Shown here piece after piece: positions 6,264-9,219 of a DNA stretch of 9,219 nt (positions within the stretch are counted from its first letter, which is position 1; the number at the start of each line of letters is the position of its first letter). The position numbers and the translations under genes were made by a program. This DNA comes from Deinococcales bacterium (GTDB taxonomy: Bacteria; Deinococcota; Deinococci; Deinococcales; Deinococcaceae), in NCBI GenBank assembly GCA_014378225.1, contig JACMOA010000153.1:1-9219 (forward strand). The letters are read 5' to 3'. Under the pieces are notes generated by a model. That model worked only from the letters and a program-made list of their open reading frames with translations, ran no database searches and had not been told where the DNA came from.

Positions 6264-6572
6264 TTAATCTCCCAGCACATCCTCGAGCGATAACACCTCA
6301 AGCCGTTCGTTTGTGACCCGGTAATCGCCTTCGGTGGCTACAAAGTCCGATACTTTACGCAAGATTTCTTCTACCCACTGCGCCTGTGCATGAATGGTGG
6401 TGACACCCAGCGTTTCCCAGCCATGACTGTTCAGGCCCTCGAGCCGCGCCACTGAAACTGGAAAGCGGGCTTTTAGGCGTTCTGCTACAGGCTTGACCAG
6501 CGAGCGCTTTTCCTTCAGGCTCGAGACCCAAGGCATTTCGAGGGTGCAGGTATAGACTCCGATATAGGCCAT
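6264..6572 (-). CDS. DUF503 / YlxP-like protein
   Basis: A 102-residue soluble protein. The N-terminal pattern YIGVYTCTLEMPWVSSLKEKRSLVKPV, with the invariant-looking SLKEKR, followed by RFPVSVARLEG and a closing strand ERLEVLS, is typical of DUF503 (B. subtilis YlxP). Members are small alpha/beta proteins; in Bacillus the gene sits near translation genes (nusA-infB-rbfA), and the role is not settled. Here it is not in that cluster but downstream of miaB and an HMA-like gene on the same strand. The ATG at 6572 has no good Shine-Dalgarno; TAACTT lies 9-14 nt upstream on the minus strand, so a very short leader is possible. Confidence 0.88.
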   Translation of the reverse strand: MAYIGVYTCTLEMPWVSSLKEKRSLVKPVAERLKARFPVSVARLEGLNSHGWETLGVTTIHAQAQWVEEILRKVSDFVATEGDYRVTNERLEVLSLEDVLGD

Positions 6573-6582
6573 TTGAGGAAAA

Positions 6583-6601
6583 GTTATGAGCTATGAGGTA
6601 A
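6583..6601 (+). repeat. Short heptamer array upstream of the DUF503 gene
   Basis: GTTATGA, GCTATGA and a partial GGTAA lie in tandem, with TGA at 6587 and 6594, 7 nt apart. It is the same style as the other arrays and is within 15 nt of the DUF503 start codon, on the opposite strand. Confidence 0.4.
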
Positions 6602-6758
6602 AAGACGCATGGTAATTCGGTTTTCAGATTTTTGAATGTAAAAGATTTTCCAGACCCACTCGAGAACCGTATGGACCTCGGATGAACCTCGAGCAGTCGC
6701 AAAAACAGCGGTAAAGTAGTTCACTCGAGGGGAGGACTAAAACTCATTATCAAGGCTC

Positions 6759-6775
6759 ATTGTACGGATTCCGTA
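6759..6775 (-). promoter_or_regulatory. Palindrome TACGGA-A-TCCGTA overlapping a -10-like TACAAT
   Basis: Read on the minus strand, the 13-bp near-perfect palindrome TACGGAATCCGTA (6775-6763) runs into TACAAT (6764-6759), five of six matches to TATAAT. No -35 hexamer is evident at 16-18 nt. This would be a promoter for the DUF503 and membrane-protein genes with a repressor-like site over it, giving a leader of about 180 nt. It abuts the heptamer array. Confidence 0.35.
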
Positions 6776-6802
6776 TTACTCATCACTCATTGCTCAAAGC
6801 TT
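6775..6802 (-). repeat. Heptamer array just after the HMA-like gene
   Basis: On the minus strand the array begins two nucleotides after the stop codon, with units such as GAGCAAT, GAGTGAT and GAGTAAT. TGA recurs every 7 nt (complement of TCA at 6780, 6787 and 6794). It shares 25 of 28 positions with the array after the peroxiredoxin gene, placed the same way relative to its upstream gene. Confidence 0.6.
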
Positions 6803-6803
6803 C

Positions 6804-7016
6804 TCACGTCATACTCGCTAAAAAGCCCTGTTTACGCACATTGCGAATCAGGTCCATTACGGTCAAGTAAGAGCCGTCGTAGGCCACCGCCAGCACGCCT
6901 CGGTCACTCACCTTGACCGATTCTACCCCAGACATTGCCTCTAAACTCTCAATCACCCGCTTGGTAGATTCGGTGTCGCTTAACCCGTGAACCTGCATCA
7001 GTGCTTTTTCGGTCAT
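6804..7016 (-). CDS. Small HMA-fold protein lacking the CxxC metal motif
   Basis: A 70-residue protein whose pattern matches the heavy-metal-associated ferredoxin-like fold (CopZ/MerP type): a first strand MQVHGL, a helix from about residue 16 (ESTKRVIESLEAMSGV), strands ESVKVS and VLAVAYD, and a second helix DLIRNVRKQGF. In a metal chaperone the first loop would be GMxCxxC; here it reads GLSDTES, and the protein has no cysteine at all. Copper binding of the usual kind is therefore unlikely, and the fold may have a regulatory or protein-binding role. The gene starts 54 nt after the miaB stop on the same strand. The bases before ATG give a weak AGGG site and a TAAACT box at -12 to -7. It has no CTCGAG. 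Confidence 0.8.
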   Translation of the reverse strand: MTEKALMQVHGLSDTESTKRVIESLEAMSGVESVKVSDRGVLAVAYDGSYLTVMDLIRNVRKQGFLASMT

Positions 7017-7034
7017 GGCCCTAGTTTAGCCGAG

Positions 7035-7064
7035 TTTACCACTCGAAAATCCTTCTGCTGTCAA
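7035..7064 (-). promoter_or_regulatory. Candidate promoter for the HMA-like gene
   Basis: A perfect TTGACA (minus strand, 7064-7059) lies just after the miaB stop, with GGTAAA 18 nt downstream (7040-7035). The -10 box is poor (three of six). A second box, TAAACT (7028-7023), would suit a leaderless start at the ATG of 7016. The gene may have its own promoter in addition to read-through from miaB. Confidence 0.35.
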
Positions 7065-7070
7065 CGGAGG

Positions 7071-8462
7071 TCAGGCCATTGGCAAGGGACTCGAGAGCAG
7101 CGCCGCTTCTGGGGTGGGAGCTAAAATTGGCTCGAGGGTGTGGCCCTGCGCGTCCAGAAATTTGGCATTGAACTGGTGCGGCGTGACCTGTTCCACCCGC
7201 ACAGTGTAGATGCCTGCTTTATCCATCCCTGGTACTTTGGGAACGATTGTGGCGTGCTGACCCCGTGTGTGGCCCTCGAGAAAATCTGGGTTGAAGGCGT
7301 CTCCGCGCAGCAAAACCTCCACGTCACGGCCCACGAAGCGAGAGTTGCGCCGCATGGCCCACTCTTTTTGCCGCTCTATCAGGCGCATGAGTCGCTCGGT
7401 CTTGACTTCTCTGGGCAGGTCTTCAAAGTGCTTGTAAGACGGCGTTCCGGGGCGGGCGCTGTAGATGAACATATAAGCAGAATCGTAGCCCACCTCGTCG
7501 TAAAGCGAGAGCGTTTCCTGAAAATCTTCCTCGGTCTCTCCCGGAAAGCCCACGATAATGTCGGTAAACAGCACCGCGTCTGGCATCCACTTTTTAATAC
7601 ACGCAATATGCTCGAGGTACTTTTCACGGTTGTATTCCCGCGCCATGCGCTTCAGAACCCGGCTGGAGCCACTTTGAACCGGAAGGTGGATAAACTCACA
7701 CACGGCGGGGGTTTCGGCCATCGCCTGCACCACGTCTTCAGTGAAGTTCATCGGGTGTGAAGTGGTAAATTTGATACGTTTGATGCCGCTCGAGCCGACC
7801 ATCCGCAGCAGTTCGGCAAACGAGGGAATTCCGGGAATGCGCTGACCCTGGTCTATACCGTAAGAATTGACGTTCTGGCCCAATAAGGTGACTTCCTGAA
7901 CCCCTGCCCCCAGAAGCGAATCCAGCTCCTTCAGGATGTGGTCCGGGTGCCTCGAGACCTGAGGACCGCGTGTGGTTGGCACAATACAGTAAGTACAGCG
8001 GTGGTCGCAGCCGCGCATGATGGTCAGGTGGGCTTGCAGCTTGCCCTGCGGGGGCGGCGGAATAAAATCGTGCAGCTCGTCGCGGAAGTGCAGGCTCCAG
8101 AAGCGTTCATTGCTCTCGAGGGCGGCAGGCAAGTCCAGAATCGCGCCGGGACCCAGCAAAATATCCACCTCGAACTTGCGGGCAATCTGCTGGCCCTCCT
8201 CGAGCTGAGCAAGGCAGCCCATCATGCCCACCGTGAGCGGGCGGCGCTTCTTCTCGAGCCGGAGTTGGCCCAGCACGCTCTTGACCTTTTCCACGGGCTT
8301 GCCGCGCACCGCGCAGGTATTGAGCAGCACGAAGTCGGCGGCGTCCATGTTGTCCACGATAGACGCGCCCATCGAGACAAGCTGGCTTTCAACGAGGTGG
8401 CTGTCGTACTCGTTCATCTGACAGCCGTAAGTGACAAGGTAAGCTTTTGTAATAAAAATCAA
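7071..8462 (-). CDS. miaB: tRNA-2-methylthio-N6-dimethylallyladenosine synthase MiaB
   Basis: A 463-residue radical-SAM methylthiotransferase that converts i6A37 to ms2i6A37 in tRNAs reading UNN codons. The UPF0004 domain (about 5-125) carries C14 ([10 protein letters not shown]), C50 (NTCAVRGK) and C83 (GCLAQ), ligands of the auxiliary 4Fe-4S cluster. The radical-SAM domain has C152, C156 and C159 in [42 protein letters not shown] and [17 protein letters not shown] are MiaB-type, and a TRAM domain lies near 376-440. The start is odd: no ATG or GTG is in frame before the essential C14. The only usual start is TTG (8462-8460), which directly abuts GAGGAGGA; an AUU at 8459 or 8453 has more normal spacing. 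The gene has nine CTCGAG in about 1.4 kb, a low density for this window. Long plus-strand frames inside it are shadows. Confidence 0.96.
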   Translation of the reverse strand: MIFITKAYLVTYGCQMNEYDSHLVESQLVSMGASIVDNMDAADFVLLNTCAVRGKPVEKVKSVLGQLRLEKKRRPLTVGMMGCLAQLEEGQQIARKFEVDILLGPGAILDLPAALESNERFWSLHFRDELHDFIPPPPQGKLQAHLTIMRGCDHRCTYCIVPTTRGPQVSRHPDHILKELDSLLGAGVQEVTLLGQNVNSYGIDQGQRIPGIPSFAELLRMVGSSGIKRIKFTTSHPMNFTEDVVQAMAETPAVCEFIHLPVQSGSSRVLKRMAREYNREKYLEHIACIKKWMPDAVLFTDIIVGFPGETEEDFQETLSLYDEVGYDSAYMFIYSARPGTPSYKHFEDLPREVKTERLMRLIERQKEWAMRRNSRFVGRDVEVLLRGDAFNPDFLEGHTRGQHATIVPKVPGMDKAGIYTVRVEQVTPHQFNAKFLDAQGHTLEPILAPTPEAALLSSPLPMA

Positions 8463-8563
8463 TCCTCCTCGAGTGCGTCCTTTGTTCTCGGGACTCGAGC
8501 CGTGTGAGTAAATCTGGGGAAGTGTGAAGTCCCCTCGAGCGTGCCACTTTGGGCAAGCGATTT

Positions 8564-8569
8564 ACTATA
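8564..8569 (-). promoter_or_regulatory. Candidate -10 box for miaB
   Basis: TATAGT on the minus strand matches TATAAT at five of six positions and is preceded by TG. No good -35 hexamer is found at 16-18 nt. Transcription would start near 8557, about 95 nt before the coding region, with the GGGGA/TCCCC hairpin in the leader. Confidence 0.3.
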
Positions 8570-8773
8570 CAGGATTGGGTGTAAAAGTTGAGGGCAAGTG
8601 GGTGCATACAGGGCAACCTCAAAGTCAGGTTGAGACGCTAAGTCATGCCTAACGTTGAACTATCCGGACTCCTTCAACACTTCAGTGACCTCCTCCTCAC
8701 TCGAGCGAATCCCTAAACCCTCGAGCATCGCCACTCTATTCAGTTAACGCTCACAGAGAGTCCATGAGGTTTG

Positions 8774-8785
8774 CTTAAGCTTAAG
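8774..8785. repeat. 12-bp perfect palindrome CTTAAGCTTAAG
   Basis: Two CTTAAG palindromes stand side by side, making a perfect 12-bp palindrome 65 nt before the lipoprotein ATG. The symmetry and AT-rich core would suit an operator; no known site is recognised. Confidence 0.35.
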
Positions 8786-8850
8786 GTCGGAAACATGAAG
8801 TTTTCGAGGACTGGCCCTTCCCCCTAAACCCTGTAAAACCCGGAGAATTT

Positions 8851-9219
8851 ATGAACGTCAAAACCCTGTCGTTGACCCTGATTACCGCCGCTACCCTTGC
8901 TGCTTGTTCGCCTAATCCCGTACCCGCAGTACAGGGTCCACCGCTAGAGAAGCCCGCTCAGCCCACTCTGGGAACGCTTAAATCGGGTGTTCCTGATGCC
9001 GCAGACGTCTTCAAGATTATTCCCATGCCAGGTACGCCAGATACGGGTCAGAATCCTCCTTCCAACAATACCCTCAACCAAACTTTTAGTCGTATGAGTC
9101 AGAGCGCTACCGCTACTTTTGATAGCTTCTCCAAGTCTCCCGAGTGGTTGGACATGGGCCGTTTTATCACCAACACTTTTGTAACCACGGGGCCGGGAAT
9201 GCTTTTTAATCCCAATTCA
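8851..9219 (+). CDS. Putative lipoprotein of unknown function (3' end outside window)
   Basis: The frame is open to the window edge, giving 123 visible residues. A lipoprotein signal peptide is clear: MNVK, hydrophobic TLSLTLITAAT, then lipobox LAAC with C19, the lipidation and cleavage site. A Pro-rich linker follows (about 21-60), as is common for surface lipoproteins, then a Ser/Thr/Asn-rich stretch with Phe and Trp (FDSFSKSPEWLDMGRFITNTF). GGAGA (8842-8846) lies 4 nt before ATG and supports the start. I do not recognise a domain. Unlike most genes here it has no CTCGAG in 369 nt, which could be chance or could mark recent origin. It is divergent from miaB. Confidence 0.8.
   Translation, partial: MNVKTLSLTLITAATLAACSPNPVPAVQGPPLEKPAQPTLGTLKSGVPDAADVFKIIPMPGTPDTGQNPPSNNTLNQTFSRMSQSATATFDSFSKSPEWLDMGRFITNTFVTTGPGMLFNPNS

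Larger units (their letters stand above)
6573..6803. other. Intergenic region with repeats and a palindrome
   Basis: No gene is seen in this 231-nt stretch. It holds two heptamer arrays (6583-6601 and 6775-6802), a 13-bp palindrome (6763-6775) joined to a TACAAT box, and three CTCGAG sites (about 6659, 6688 and 6724). Confidence 0.6.
8463..8850. other. Divergent intergenic region between miaB and the lipoprotein gene
   Basis: No convincing gene is seen in these 388 nt. They contain a candidate miaB promoter (TATAGT, minus strand 8569-8564), an inverted repeat GGGGA/TCCCC (8516-8520 and 8530-8534) that would lie in the miaB leader, five CTCGAG sites, an 11-nt direct repeat CCCTAAACCCT (8711-8721 and 8822-8832) and a 12-bp palindrome (8774-8785). 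Confidence 0.6.
1..9219. repeat. Dispersed CTCGAG palindrome, about 80 copies
   Basis: By-eye count is about 80 copies in 9.2 kb, roughly one per 115 bp, against about 2-3 expected from base composition. Copies lie in genes of both strands and between genes (for example 755-760 and 8469). All codon phases occur: CTC-GAG at 166, xxC-TCG-AGx at 147, xCT-CGA-Gxx at 1706. About 20 copies extend to GCTCGAGC. Confidence 0.9.

Noticed and set aside
7140..8507. Long plus-strand open frames of about 190-206 codons
   Set aside because: They lie opposite miaB, whose motifs fix the coding strand; they are shadows of a conserved gene.
8645..8716. 23-codon ORF in the miaB-lipoprotein gap
   Set aside because: No ribosome binding site, no recognisable features, and short enough to be chance.
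8711..8832. Telomere-like CCCTAAACCCT repeats
   Set aside because: Only two copies 111 nt apart on a bacterial sequence; no array.
1..9219. CTCGAG (XhoI site) as cloning-linker artefact
   Set aside because: Copies are spread evenly in intact genes in all phases, not at junctions.

Overview
The window looks like chromosomal DNA of a bacterium from the Deinococcus-Thermus phylum (Deinococcota), with GC in the mid-fifties by eye. This rests on general protein resemblance and on several genes whose ATG follows a -10-like box with no Shine-Dalgarno. I cannot name the genus. No phage, transposase, CRISPR array, rRNA or tRNA gene was seen.

Plus strand, left part (1-5717). The 3' part of rimO (S12 methylthiotransferase) is followed by a 195-nt intergenic region holding a candidate OmpR/PhoP-type operator and promoter. 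A compact run of genes follows: a small secreted protein, an OmpR-family response regulator, its sensor histidine kinase, an uncharacterised arginase-fold-like protein, a Nudix hydrolase, a FlaR-like P-loop kinase and a 1-Cys AhpE-type peroxiredoxin. Genes from the kinase to the P-loop protein overlap by 1-97 nt (depending on the Nudix start), which suggests one coupled unit. The tandem hexamers upstream of the first gene suggest that the response regulator may control its own operon.

Minus strand, middle and right part (8462-5784). miaB (tRNA methylthiotransferase), a small HMA-fold protein without the CxxC metal motif, a DUF503/YlxP-like protein and a four-helix membrane protein follow one another. 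The right edge (8851 onward, plus strand) is the start of a lipoprotein gene cut by the window end.

Two DNA-level patterns cut across the genes. (1) The palindrome CTCGAG occurs about 80 times by eye where about 2-3 are expected, on coding and intergenic DNA, in all three codon phases and on genes of both orientations. This is a HIP1-like genome signature. It is densest in less conserved genes and loops and sparse in miaB. (2) Degenerate arrays with a 7-bp period, each unit carrying TGA, lie between genes, three of them at or within 10 nt of a stop codon. They resemble the short tandem heptamer repeats of cyanobacteria; one appears to contain the promoter of the histidine kinase.
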